A DNA stretch of 64,000 nucleotides from Myotis daubentonii (GCF_963259705.1 NC_081844.1:34475341-34539340); one strand, 5' to 3'; counted from the stretch's first letter, positions 45,446 to 56,325 are shown. Notes: generated by a model not told the origin, from the letters alone. Numbers and translations are program-made.

Positions 45446-46107
45446 CTTTCTTTGCATGACACATTGCTGAGCTATCTGCCCATAAACCCCTATTCTCAGG
45501 GCCTCCTACTCAAGTTGTGACTCCCCGGGGACCCTAGAGTTCAGCTCTGCCCTGGCCTCGCCTGGGCGCCTGACTCTGAGTTTGTTTGCCCGACGTTGGG
45601 TCCATGAGCTCTTTCTCTTCCAAAGCTCTTTTCAAAGAATAACTAATTTTTCTACCTTTCAGGCTCAGGAAATTTTGGCTTGGGTTTTCCCTTTGTATTT
45701 TATTCTGTTTTTCTAACCAGGGAAGAAAAAAAAAATCCTATAGCAGCTCGAGTTATGGTTGGGAAGATTGTGAGAAGAGCGCTGAGCTGGGGAATTCCTT
45801 GCCACTGTACTTAGGGTTACTCTACCTTGGAACTACCGTGGCTGGAGCTGTAAACAACCAGAGTTTCCCCCAATTTTCCGATTTGCTGAGCTGTGAGTAA
45901 CTGAAACCACCTGTTTCTGTTCTTTCTAGTTCCCCATAATGGGCTTGGGTAACAACAAAAAATTAAAACAGAAACCACTACTGTGCTCTGAAATCAGAGC
46001 CTCGGAAATACCCAGGAAGGTCCTGCATTTGAAAATGGAAACTCACTGAGAGGGGTCACTACACCCAGTATTTGTGGATCGCCACTGAAGGGGCAGAGGG
46101 GAGTGAT
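45446..46107. promoter_or_regulatory. Repeat-free stretch with paired RUNX-type motifs
   Basis: No recognisable repeat. GAAACCAC occurs at about 45902 and again at about 45972, matching the extended RUNX core, next to purine-rich GGAAAC/GAAATA words. That it is an enhancer is a guess. Confidence 0.25.
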
Positions 46108-46157
46108 GGGGGGGGGGAGGAGGGGAGGGGGAAGGGGGTGGAGAGGGGGAAGCCTAG
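46108..46157. repeat. G-rich low-complexity run
   Basis: G9 followed by AGGAGGGGAGGGGGAAGGGG-type blocks: at least four G-tracts, able in principle to fold as a G-quadruplex. Confidence 0.85.
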
Positions 46158-46219
46158 TTGCAGCCGAGGGTCTCTCTGAAACTCAGTGCCCAGTGAGACG
46201 AGGGCTGACCCAGCTGTTC

Positions 46220-46300
46220 TCCCCCCACCCTGGGTGTGTATCAGAAATACCTGGATGATATTTAAAAATCCAGATGGCTGGGCCCCAGCTCCAGAGGTCT
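46220..46300. repeat. MER5-like hAT remnant
   Basis: GTATCAGAAATACCTGGATG, 'atttaaaaatccagatggctgggcccca', 'ccagaggtctgt' follow the MER5 order. Confidence 0.6.
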
Positions 46301-46989
46301 GTCTCCCTTCACTAGTGTGGGACTACAGCTTGAGATATGTCCATATGCATATGTAGATATTGTTAAAGAAAATTTACTCAGACCCTTGTTAAAAAGCAGT
46401 AAAGCAGACTTCATGCGGGGGACTACAATGGGCTTTGCAGCGCGGGAGAGTTGAAATAAAACAAGGGAAAGTGAGGATACTAGCCCAGGAGCAGGGTGGG
46501 GTGAGTGGATGAAGAATTACTAAGACAGTTGGGTAACCTTTTCTAAATTGACCTAACCAGATTCTTGCTGAAGGCAGGCAGCAGTGATCAAATATCCCCC
46601 AGGGGCTGCGGCTGGTATGTGTGTGGGTGAGACATTTGATCAGATAGGAGTGTACTTCACTATGGCAAGTGGGGGAATCCTGGCGGAACCCACTGAGCAG
46701 GATTCTTACTAAAGGACAGAGACAAGCTGAGGTTTGGGTCTAGTCGAGCAGAGGATTCAGAGAAGTCTGATTGCAGTTTGGTCGAGGAGAGGATCTTTGT
46801 CAATATCTATATGGACACATGGCGGCGGCCAGGGTGAAGAGGCCGTGGGACCGAGTGCTGTTTGAGGTGATGCTTCAGGTCCAACAGTCCACGCTTCTCT
46901 TCTCTCCATGAGAATCCAGAGCCCAGGGGACATTACCCTGGGGTGTCTATGGGCCAAGGCCCCTTTTCACGGGTAGTCCCGGGCTCTAG
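46301..46989. other. Intronic sequence, nothing recognised
   Basis: No gene or named repeat. Confidence 0.4.
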
Positions 46990-47235
46990 ATTATAACAGT
47001 GTATAGAGGTCAAGACCACACCAGGAGCCCCCTCAGACTTTGCTGGAATCACGGGTCTGCTCTTTACGTGCTGTGTGATCTATGGGAAGTCTCTTTGCTC
47101 AGCCTCGGTTGCCTCAGGGTGATAACAGTTCCTACCTGTAGATTTGTTATTGGGATCGAATGGGCTCATTGTGCACGTGAAGGGCTGGCCCAGGGTTGGT
47201 CTAGGGAAGTGCTATGTGTTAGCTGCTGTGAGCCC
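46990..47235 (+). repeat. MIR SINE remnant, near full length
   Basis: CAGTGTATAGAGGTCAAGAC, ACGGGTCTGCTCTTTACGTG, 'gtgtgatctatgggaagtctctttgctcagcctcgg', 'gataacagttcctacctg', and a 3' end with 'gtgaagggctggcc'. Confidence 0.85.
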
Positions 47236-47858
47236 TTTGACAGGCACACAGGAGGGGAGGGAGGCAGGAGGAGGACAGGTGTTCAGAGATGAGGGGAATC
47301 AAGTGACAGTGGGGCAAAGCCCCGTTTCTCCCCCCACCAGAGGTGTTGCCAGTCACTCTGTTCTCTTGGAAGATGGCCCAGAGTGGAGGGTAACTTTCTG
47401 TAGTTCCAGGGTTCTCTTGGCAGACTTTCAATATCATTCTATCCTATTCACTCTAATCCTGATTTTGGGGAGGATTCAGAAATCTAGATTTTAGGATCAT
47501 ATCTTCTCTCTAGTCTAGCTTTGGGGTAAGAGGACTGGCTAGTGTCTGGGCTACATGGAGAATTCAGAAAGTAAGACTGTGTCTGCGGAAGGGCTAGAGG
47601 CAGATGACAGAAAGAGGGCTCACTTCTATCCTTGTGGAAGCACTTATTTTTTTAAAAAATATATATTTAGTCAATAGAACAGTAAAAGAACTTAAGATTT
47701 TTAACTGTATGTAATTTTAAATATAGATGTATTTTTATGTATCTGTAGTTATAATCAATATGTTAACTCCCTATCCTGTCATTGAGCAATTTTTATATAA
47801 ATATTTTTATGTGTTACCACAGCTCATATTGTTATCATAGAGTTTATTATTACTGATA
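47236..47858. other. Intronic sequence, A/T-rich end
   Basis: No gene or named repeat. Confidence 0.4.
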
Positions 47859-48264
47859 CTAGTGGCCCAGTACACAAAATTCGTGCACATTAAAAGGGAA
47901 TTAATTAGAGGAAATATTTTAATATTGCTATTTTCCCTTTCTTTATAATAGAAGTGTCAGAGATAAAAGAAAATTAGTAAAATGTATATGAAAATCTCCC
48001 TCCTGTCAGAATCCCGGGCATGCTGTGGGACCCAGAGTCAAGTCCCCGCCCACCCACGTGTGCCTTGAAATCGCAGGAGACCCAGACCCGGCTGGTCCTA
48101 CGCCCATTGGGCGAGACCCAGACCTGGCCGGCCCCACCCCTGTCAAGCCCCGCTGGGCAGGGGATGCAGCCTCAGGTCCCCAGTCAGGCCTCCCAGGCAG
48201 GGGATGAAGCCTCCTGCTGATCAAGCTTAACGATCATTTGCATATTAGCCTTTTATTATTAAGA
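47859..48264 (-). mobile_element. HeliBat-type Helitron (reversed)
   Basis: The plus strand starts CTAGTGGCCCAGTACACAAA (complement of the 3' end) with the remnant hairpin GTACACAAAATTCGTGCAC. It ends TTTGCATATTAGCCTTTTAT, the complement of the 5' end. The interior has three partial direct repeats around GAGACCCAGACC and GCAGGGGATG. No coding function. Confidence 0.9.
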
Positions 48265-48335
48265 TTGCGAGAATGGCTCCTGAGCATTTTGTTCTGATTT
48301 CACTACCTCACTATTTATCATAAATAGTACAGCTA

Positions 48336-48618
48336 TGCCCTAGCCAGTGTTGCTAAGTGGTTAAAGCGTTGGCCTGGACACTGAAGGGTCTGGGGTTCAA
48401 TTCTTGGTCAAGGGCACATACCTGGGATACAGGTTCAGTCCTTGGCCCCAGCAGGAGCCTTTCGGGAGGCAACCAATTGACGTGTCTCTCTCACATCGAT
48501 ATTTCTCCCTCTCTCTGTCTCTATCTCCTCCCTTCCCACTCTTCTTTCCACTCTCTCTGAAAAAAAAAAAAAATCAATGGAAAAAATATCCTCAGGTGAG
48601 GATGAACAACAATAACAA
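48336..48618 (+). repeat. tRNA-derived bat SINE, palindrome-tail subfamily, complete
   Basis: Starts GCCCTAGCCAGTGTTGCTAA and has B box GGGGTTCAATTCTTGG. It ends with an A-tail, TATCCTCAGGTGAGGATGAA and a second A-rich run. Target duplication AAATAGTACAGCTA at 48322-48335 and 48619-48632. Confidence 0.93.
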
Positions 48619-48632
48619 AAATAGTACAGCTA

Positions 48633-49525
48633 GGAAATCTCTGTGCAAATGATCCATGCCCACCCCTTTACATACGTGGGGGGCCTTTCCCAAAGTTGGG
48701 TGACCAGATCAACATATGTGAGCTGTTATATACTTAACTAGCTTGCTCTTCAGAAAGCCAGTTCTGAGTCCACTGGCCATTGTACCACTTCAAGCCCATA
48801 AACATAAGATCTTGTTTTTCTCAGTAACTTGGCTTGTTTCGTAGTCTTGTACTGGTGCCTCAAAGTTGTTTTCCTTAGCATTTTTAACTGCTGAGGAGTT
48901 TTTCATCTATTTTTAATTTTTCCAAGTCTTTTCACACACAGGTGGCATCCTGTTTGTTTGATGGGGCATCTAAATTGCTGTTTTATCCAATTCGCATTCA
49001 AATGAAAGCTGAGTGCCGCAGTGTACAGATGGGGGACATCGTCGTGTTTAATGGTTTTGATATCTGTTTACACAAAGCAGATTTGTAGTGTTTCCCGGGT
49101 TTGCAGAGAGGAGCAGATTGGGGCTTGGCAGGTGGAGAAGCTTGCTCAGAGGACGGTTTAGTTGTTTTCCGAGTGGGAACCGATGAGGGGCCAGCACCTG
49201 CACCGTTAGACGTGGGTTTGTACTTTTTGGTTGAAAAAACAAACAAACACACTACTTGCGCGTAATTTTTATTGTCGCTTTTTCTGTTTATTAAATGTAT
49301 CATAAAATACAACTTAAAAAATTCTATGTCGCCATCATCGTTCTACGCATTACTATTTCAAAAAGCTGGTATTCCTTTTAGTGCTGCAAGGCTAGAAACT
49401 GATGCGCTTATGTGTTCGTTTCTGTTTGAGCAGAATTCCTGGGGCCACATCAGGAAAGCAGGGTTCTGAGCCATCCCGTCTGGCACAGGAATAGCCTTGA
49501 TGTGTGGACAGGAAGCCCAGAGCGG
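48633..49525. other. Unassigned sequence, CpG-containing at 49020-49350
   Basis: No known repeat is recognised. The reversed 104-aa frame (48998-49312) is K/P/S-rich with no domain; I cannot tell whether it is an old coding remnant. The CpG count is higher than in the surrounding intron. Confidence 0.3.
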
Positions 49526-49665
49526 CGGGCTTCCTGATGGGACCTGGGCTGTAGGCTGTCTGTTGGGCTCCGATGGGAAATCTGAGTCCTGGTCCTGCCT
49601 CCACCACTTGACCAAGGTGACCCTAGGCAAGCTGCTCAGTCACTTTTCCTCATCCTCCCAATGGC
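49526..49665 (+). repeat. MIR SINE remnant
   Basis: GTCCTGGTCCTGCCTCCACC, 'cttgaccaaggtgaccctaggcaagctgctcagtcac', 'tcctcatcctccc'. Confidence 0.75.
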
Positions 49666-49780
49666 AGTGGCTTCTGCCTTGGAAGACATCAGCAAGATTG
49701 CCAGGGGGCCAGCACTCTGGAAAGTGACAGTGTGTGGTCTGCAAGCACAGAGACCCTCTTCCCTCCTATCTGTTGTACTT

Positions 49781-49781
<1 letters not shown>

Positions 49782-49811
<30 letters not shown>
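49782..49811. repeat. Poly-T run, about 30 bases
   Basis: An uninterrupted T run. It could be the tail of a reversed retrocopy, but the sequence to its right is not recognised. Confidence 0.9.
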
Positions 49812-49814
<3 letters not shown>

Positions 49815-50218
49815 TTTGACATGGATGAAGAAGTTGGGTCTATCTTTTGCATGGCAGCCCTACCGCTGTTTAAAACCAGCAATCCCGTCATCACTTTAGG
49901 ATCTGCATCATGTGACAAAGTCTCCAGCCACAGAGGGCTCTGAATATCCTCACCCTAGAACACAGTCTCTCCAACTGCAGTGCTGGTAACCCCAGCACTG
50001 CATGGACTTCTTTGGCAGCCACATCACAGTGACTAACCGTGAATTCACAGTTAGCTTCAGCCCCATTTTTAAAATTCACGTCGTTGCTAAACCACATCTT
50101 CCTTGTCCCAGACTGGGGAAGATTTTGTTTTTAAATCTACATGAGGAACTTCACATTTATCCCACTTTGCAAATTGCATTTTGTAACACTTGGCCTGTCT
50201 TGCCAGCCTGTGTAGATT
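49812..50218. other. Intronic sequence, nothing recognised
   Basis: No gene or named repeat up to the target duplication of the half-L1. Confidence 0.4.
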
Positions 50219-50230
50219 TAGGGAATTCTT

Positions 50231-52574
50231 TTTTTTTTTAATCTTTATTGTTCAGATTATTACAGTTGTTCCTCTTTTTTTCCTCCCATAGCTCCTCTCC
50301 ACCCAGTTCCCACCCCACCCTCTGCCCTTTCCCCCCACCCCCACTGTCCTCATTCATAGGTGTACGATTTTTGTCCAGTCTCTTCCCGCATCTCCCACAC
50401 CCTTTCCCCCTGAGAATTGTCAGTCCTCTCCCTTTCTATGCCCCTGATTCTATTATATTCACCAGTTTATTCTGTTCATCATATTTTTTATTCACTTGAT
50501 TTTTAGATTCACTTGTTGATAGATATGTATTTGTTGTTCATAATTTTTATCTTTACCTTTCTCTTCTTCCTCTTCTTAAAGAATACCTTTCAGCATTTCA
50601 TATAATACTGGTTTGGTGGTGATGAACTCCTTTAGCTTTTTCTTATCTGTGAAGCTCTTTATCTGACCTTCAATTCTGAATGATAGCTTTGCTGGGTAAA
50701 GTAATCTTGTTTGTAGGTTCTTGCTATTCATCACTTTGAATATTTCTTGCCACTACCTTCTGGCCTGCATAGTTTCTGTTGAGAAATCAGCTGACAGTCG
50801 TATGGGTACTCCCTTGTAGGTAACTGACTTTTTTTTCTTGCTGCTTTTAAGATTCTCTCTTTGTTTTTGTTCTTGGCATTTTAATTATGATGTGTCTTGG
50901 TGTGATCCTCTTTGGAATTTTTTGTTTGGGGTTCTCTTTGCTTCCTGGACTTGTAAGTCTATTTCTTTCACCAGGTAGGAGAAGTTTTCTGTCATTATTT
51001 CTCCAAATAGGTTTTCAGTATCTTGCTCTCTCCCTTCCTCTGGCACCCCCATAATTCGGATGTTGGTACGCTTGAAGTTGTCCCAGAGGCTCCTTACACT
51101 ATCTTCATATTTTTGGATTCTTTTTTCTTTTTGCTTTTCTGGTTGGGTGTTTTTTACTTCTTCGTACTTCAAATCTTTGACTTGATTCTTGCGATCCTCT
51201 AATCTGCTGTTGGATCTCTGTATAATATTCTTTATTTCAGTCAGTGTATGCTTAATTTCTAGTTGGTCCTTTTTCATATCCTTGAGGGTCTCACTAGACT
51301 TATTGAGGGTCTTACTAAATTTATCAGCGGTTTCTAAAAAATTCTTGAAAAACCTTAAAACCGTGGTTTTGAACTCTATATCCAGTAGTTTGCTTTCCTC
51401 CATTTCTGTCATTTGTGACCTATTTCTTTGTCTCCGCATTTTGGCTGCTTTCCTGTGTTGATAGAGTGGTTTTCTATGCTAGGTGTCCTATAGGGCCCAG
51501 TGGCTCAGCCTCCGCAATGACCTGAGGTGGACACTCTTGGTGCACCCGTTTGTGGGCTGTGTGAACACTCTTGTTGTAGTTAAGCCTTGATTGTAGTTGG
51601 TATCACTGGGAGGAATTGACCTCCAGGCCAATTGGCTGTGAGATTCAGCTGTGTCTATGGTGGGAGAACTTCTGTGCTGGAGACACCCTTATGGGGCAAG
51701 ACTTGCTTCAGTGGAGCTTTGGTGCTCACTGAGTCGGCCCCCTGAGTGTGTCCCTTATGGATCTGAGGAGTTGTAATCTGGATGGTCACACTCTGACCAC
51801 TGGGTACAGTGGCTCTTGGATTTAAGGAGGTGCTAATTTAGCCTCTTCCTGAGGCTACCTAGCAGGAGCTACGGAGAGATCTGCAGATTCCTCTTCTTTG
51901 TTTGGGATTTGGAGGTGCCCAGATGAGGCCCAGCTGTGAAGCAATGCAGTCTGCTGTGGGGCCTTGGGCCTTCTTTTGGAAGTTCTGGGTCTCTCTGACC
52001 CAGCTGCAGTTTGTTAGGTAATTTTCAGATTGCAAAGGGCCAGGTCATTCATATGCAAAAGCCTCTGTGCACAGCTTGGGTGGGGCGGGGTCTCAGGGAA
52101 TCAACAGGGCGTAGCAAACAGCTATGGCTGATCCCCAGCCCTGCCCTAAGAGGTCCTGGGTCTCAGTGGCCCGCGGAATCGCTGCAAGCCCCTCTGAGAG
52201 AAAGCCGCCCTTGAGTTCTGCCTGCTGCCAGGCAGTCCAGTTTCTCCCTGTTTGAGTCTGGGTCTCCAGAGACTCACCCGGAACTGGAGTCAGGGCTGTC
52301 GGGAGCTTGTTTCTCCCTCCGGATTGAAAAATACAACCACGTCCTCTGTTGCCAGCCCTTTCCGAGCGCCTCCGTACCTCTGCACTTTACTTCTGCACCT
52401 CCTCTGAGTCTCAGTGTGCTTTTCTCTTTCCTTCTAGTTGTAGAATTTCCACTCGCCAGTTTTCCTGTGGTTCTGGATGCTGTCCGTTTTGTCTTTTAGT
52501 TGTATTTTTGAAGTGGTTGTTCGAGGCAGCAATTTCAGCTATTTACTTATGCCGCCATCTTGGTTTCTCTCCTC
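50231..52574 (-). mobile_element. Full-length half-LINE (HAL1-like) retrotransposon without ORF2
   Basis: On the minus strand the order is: a 5' end starting GAGGAGAGAAACCAAGATGG (52574), a 5' UTR of about 1.1 kb, an L1 ORF1 (51439-50576), a ~340-base 3' UTR with a G-rich tract, AATAAA, and a poly-A tail (50239-50231). The target duplication TAGGGAATTCTT at 50219-50230 and 52575-52586 shows it inserted as one unit. There is no ORF2 (endonuclease and reverse transcriptase), nor room for one. This is the layout of HAL1 elements, which are known to be mobilised by L1 machinery in trans. The near-intact ends suggest moderate age. Confidence 0.9.
50576..51439 (-). pseudogene. L1-type ORF1 protein gene, inactivated
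   Basis: The RNA-binding ORF1 protein of L1 (trimeric nucleic-acid chaperone). The N-terminal part, residues 1 to about 170, has a long charged coiled-coil region (heptad-rich DMKKDQLEIKHTLTEIKN and on) followed by the conserved RRM start LWDNFKRTNIRIMGVPE and ENLFGEIMTENF. A one-base frameshift near 50900 (after PNKK) ends the first frame. The second frame then continues the family's C-terminal domain (VPIRLSADFS, KSFTDKKKLKEFITTKP) to the normal stop at 50578-50576. A nonsense codon at 50755-50753 (after QARR, where the family has Glu) is a second lesion. Length, about 287 codons, is shorter than the usual ~340. It would not give a working protein. Confidence 0.93.
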
Positions 52575-52587
52575 TAGGGAATTCTTT

Positions 52588-53483
52588 GTGGTCTGCCTGA
52601 GAGTCACCATCTCTTCTAATCCTGTGCTCAACTTGGTGCTTCAAGTCCTGTAACCACAAACTCCTTAATGCCAAATTGAAAGGTGTGAACAAGGCCAATT
52701 AAAACAGCAGTCAGTCCTCAGCTTACTACGGGCACTTGACTAGCAGTGGTGGAGAGGGATCATTTGACCAGTTAAGAATACACCTCTTTGTCATCTGGCC
52801 TCCTCATTGACCTCATGGGAAGATGGGGAAGAACTCCGTCAATACCCAACTGAAGTGTTGACTCATCATGATATCAAATTTCCCTGCTCAACAGCCACCA
52901 CTGGAATGCATGCAGGGAGGGCATGAGATTCACTGGAATTGAAGGCTGGGAGAGAAGGAAACATTTGAGACCATGACTTGAAGTGGAGAGGTTGGAGAAG
53001 AATTTAGTTTGGGGTTAAAGATGACAAGGAGTGTGTTTTTAAAAATTACCACTTTTAGGAGATTGGGTAGTAACAGAAGATCCTTGGAGGGAGGAACACA
53101 GCTTAAATTTCATGCTTCCGTGCACCTTGTATTATGCTGTTTTGAAGTGTGGGGGTGATGCCACTGCAGGGACCAGGTGACATCAGGGCCAGAGGCAGGC
53201 CTGAGACAAGTGATTTGGAAATCTGGCCTCCGAGGTCTCTCACTGTTCAGGCAGTGGTGTGCACAGCTCTCACATACTGTCAGCACCCATTTCTCCCCAA
53301 GTCTCTTTCAATGAGTTCAACTTGAAATTAGTGATAATGGAAGCATTCACACCAGAGAAATTGGCAAAAGCTACAACTCAAGTCATAATTCCCCTGGGTT
53401 GTCCGTTGTGAAACATACTATGGCCTCACTCAAATTGCTTCTGCTGCCTTCTAGCTCATGCCTGTGCTTTCGCCTATGGCCAG

Positions 53484-53485
<2 letters not shown>
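52588..53485. other. Intronic sequence, nothing recognised
   Basis: No gene or named repeat. Confidence 0.4.
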
Positions 53486-53486
<1 letters not shown>

Positions 53487-53527
<41 letters not shown>

Positions 53528-53530
53528 TTT
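53487..53530. repeat. (TA)n microsatellite and T run
   Basis: About 16 TA units followed by T12. Confidence 0.97.
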
Positions 53531-53534
53531 CAGA

Positions 53535-53870
53535 ATTATATTTTTTAAATGAAAATCTGCTTCTCTACAAGGTAAAGTTTAAATTCTTTAGCATGTTGCC
53601 ATCCTCTCATCTCATTTCCCAACAGCCCCTTATCACCCTCCTGGGCAGTCCTACATCAGGTCATTTAGTTTCCGCACCTTGCTGTGTCAAGATTTCCTGA
53701 GTTCCTGGGGCCCCTGCAAGCTCTCTTCTGGCACCAAGCTTAGACCCCTACCAGCCCATATCCCGCTCTGGCTGTTTTATTTTCATCTTTTTCCTCTTCA
53801 CTGGACTATGAGTCTCTGGTAGACAGGGACCCTCTTCTGTTTATCTTTGTATGTTCAGAGGCTGGCATGC
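53535..53870 (+). repeat. L2 LINE 3' end
   Basis: CAAGGTAAAGTTTAAATTCT, 'caagctctcttctggc', CTGTTTTATTTTCATCTTTT, GGACTATGAGTCTCTGGTAG and 'acagggaccctcttctgtttatctttgtatg' are in L2 order. Confidence 0.82.
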
Positions 53871-53924
53871 CTTCCCTCTCACCCCCCACTTTGGCCATAG
53901 AAGGCAGGGGCAGGGGTGGTATGG

Positions 53925-54070
53925 AGGAAAGGAGGAAGGTGGAAAGAGGGGAAGGGGAGAAGAAGAAAAGCAAGAACAGAAAGAAGGCAGGAGAGAAGGA
54001 GGGAAGGAGGAGGGAGAGAAGAGGAGGGAATGACTGAGGAAGGGAGAAAGAAGAAAGGAGGGAGAAAAAC
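53925..54070. repeat. GGAA/GGAG-rich polypurine tract
   Basis: About 145 bases, almost only purines on the plus strand. The 93-, 73- and 71-aa frames over it are artefacts. Confidence 0.95.
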
Positions 54071-55140
54071 AGGCCAGCCAAAATCACTCATCAAATGGCA
54101 AATGAGGAGTAAGGTGAGTGGTTTTTTGAAGGGTTAGAGAAGCAGTGGAGGCCACAGGTCACAAAGGAAGTAAGAAAACTCTACTCAGCAGCAGGGATCA
54201 CAGTCCTTGAACTAGCGAGGAGAACAGAGGTGCTATTAACAAGGAAAAACAAGTAATGCATCCCGGTATCCCCCCTCCTGACCCCTGAAAGCCAGCCCCA
54301 GGTCAGCTGGCCTCCGGGCCGGCAGGTACTGGCAAGAGAATGATCCTGAGTGGGTAATGTGTGCGGAGGTGGCGGGCTGGGAGTGTGCGAGTCTCAATAA
54401 ATGTTTTTGAATGACATTGAATTATAGCTGACAATAATCACAACCTTTGTGGTTCCTTCCTTTGCAAGGTAATGGGGAGGGATGCTTGGAGAGGAGGAGA
54501 AGGGATTAGCCAAATGATGACTTGCACAGCCCTGGAACAGGCAGGATGCTGACCCCTGGGAACTGGGGGCTGAAAGGGCTTGAGCTGGGGAGGGGGGCGC
54601 TGCAAGAAGCTAGGCGGGCCCAGCTTGCCCAGCAGCAAGGTCCCTGCCAAGTAGTTAAGTGGCTGCTCTCAGCAGGCCTTTGCAGAGGAAAGGCCTGTAT
54701 GTGTTCCCCATTTTGTTGATGTGAAAACGGCAAGAGGAAGTGACTCAGAGACGGAGTGGAAATGAAGTGTGTCTTGTGACATTCTGGCTTCTGTGAGCCC
54801 AAAGGGCTGGTGTTTTGAAGTTGCTGTGAGGCTTCCTTCTATACTTCTGTGGTGTTCTCGGGACAGATGGTGGCACTGTGTGTGGGCAAAGAGTAGGAGG
54901 TAGGGGTGATCTTTTCAGGTGGGCAGGTGGATGGAGGAAGCGGGTGTGGATGGAAAGCAGCCTCAGAGCGCTGGGGACAGAAGGGGCTGCCACAGCCACC
55001 TGTCCTGCACTTACCAGGCCAGCTCAATTTTTTTTTTTACAAGTGGGGACTAGTTTGGGTTTTCTGATTATTTTATTTATTTTTATATTTTTGCCAAGTT
55101 ACAGGCATTTAAAAAATACATGTGCCAGGGAGTTGACATT
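54071..55140. other. Intronic sequence, nothing recognised
   Basis: No gene or named repeat. Frames up to 111 aa look random. Confidence 0.4.
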
Positions 55141-55144
55141 GGTA

Positions 55145-55280
55145 ATCTCTGATTCTCCAGAAAATTCTGTAGGATGGGTATTAGTAGCCTCATTCCTCAA
55201 GAGAAGAAACTGAGGCCTTGCAAGGTGACCTTGTCCAGGTCACATGACTAACTGATAAGTGGGAGAACTTTCAATCCTGG
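55145..55280 (-). repeat. MIR SINE remnant (reversed)
   Basis: ATGGGTATTAGTAGCCTCAT, AGAGAAGAAACTGAGGCCTT, 'caggtcacatgactaactgataagtgg' are the complement of MIR. Confidence 0.85.
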
Positions 55281-55427
55281 AGATAATACATTTTAGCCTC
55301 AAGCTCCCAGTATCTCTTCTCATGTCTGGTTACCCAGAAGGCCAAGCTTCACTGTCAATTTCCAAAGACTATCATCATTTCATAATTGAATGAGCATTGG
55401 AAACCCCAAACAAAGTGGAAAGACATC

Positions 55428-55643
55428 TCTCTATATAAAAGGCTAATATGCAAAGTGTCTCTTTGGGAGTTTGACCAGAGACTGGGGAGTTCAAGGGCTT
55501 GCTATGATGTGTGCTGACCACCAGGGGGCAGCACAGGATGAAGGAAGGCCCCGGCCGGCAGCTGGAAGGCCCCAATTGGCCCTGATTGCCAGCCAGGCCT
55601 AGGGACCCTACCTGTGCATGAATTTCATGCACTGGGCCTCTAG
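55428..55643 (+). mobile_element. Small HeliBat-type Helitron (216 bp)
   Basis: 5' end TCTCTATATAAAAGGCTAAT, 3' end ATGCACTGGGCCTCTAG at 55643 with hairpin GTGCATGAATTTCATGCAC just before. It carries a CTCF-like core at 55514-55533 (CTGACCACCAGGGGGCAGCA). Too small for any protein. Confidence 0.93.
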
Positions 55644-56085
55644 TACTAGAATAAAAGACTTCTCTTCAAATGAAATACATTGAACTTTATGATGAATTTT
55701 CTACGGTGTCCTTATTTTTTCCATTTTTCCATGGACATGGAAAATATCATTAAAGGCAAATATCATCTACCTACTACTGCTGTTCGGGAACTCTGACCCA
55801 TCAGAACCAATCAGTGGCAGAGCTGGGTACTAACTCCAAAGCATGGTGGCAAGAGAGCCATGACACCAGCCCTCTAGTCTTTGGCAATTGACATTGAAGC
55901 TTGGCCTCTTGGGAAACCAGATGTGAGAGCAGATGCTGAGAGTCCGAGGGTAAAATGCATTGTCCATATTTAAGGGGGCATGAAAAGGAGACAGTTAATT
56001 AGAAGGTGGCCTGATGTCATGGGTGGCATGATGTCATCTGACTCATTAAACCTGGGTTTAAACCTCGTGTCCTCAGGGCTGCAGC
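55644..56085. other. Intronic sequence, nothing recognised
   Basis: No gene or named repeat. The duplicated 'gatgtcat' words at 56011-56035 are minor. Confidence 0.4.
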
Positions 56086-56094
56086 GCCACACCA

Positions 56095-56325
56095 GTCTGG
56101 GACATTACTCATGAAGGACTTCAGAGTTAGGCAACTTAGTGGCCTTAAGTCTCTGCCACTTACTAGTGGTGTGACCTGGACAGTCACCTTGTGAGGCCTC
56201 AGTTGTCTCTCCTAAGGTCTGAGGCTAACATTACTAATCCTACAGAACTTTTCTAGAGACTGGAGATGACTTACATACACCCCTGGCACACAGAATGTGT
56301 TCAGTAAGGTGTAACATGACCCATC
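56095..56325 (+). repeat. MIR SINE, near full length
   Basis: AGTCTCTGCCACTTACTAGT, GGTGTGACCTGGACAGTCAC, 'ctcagttgtctctcctaaggtctgaggctaac', CAGAATGTGTTCAGTAAG. The 125-aa reversed frame (56212-56589) runs through it and is not a gene. Confidence 0.9.
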
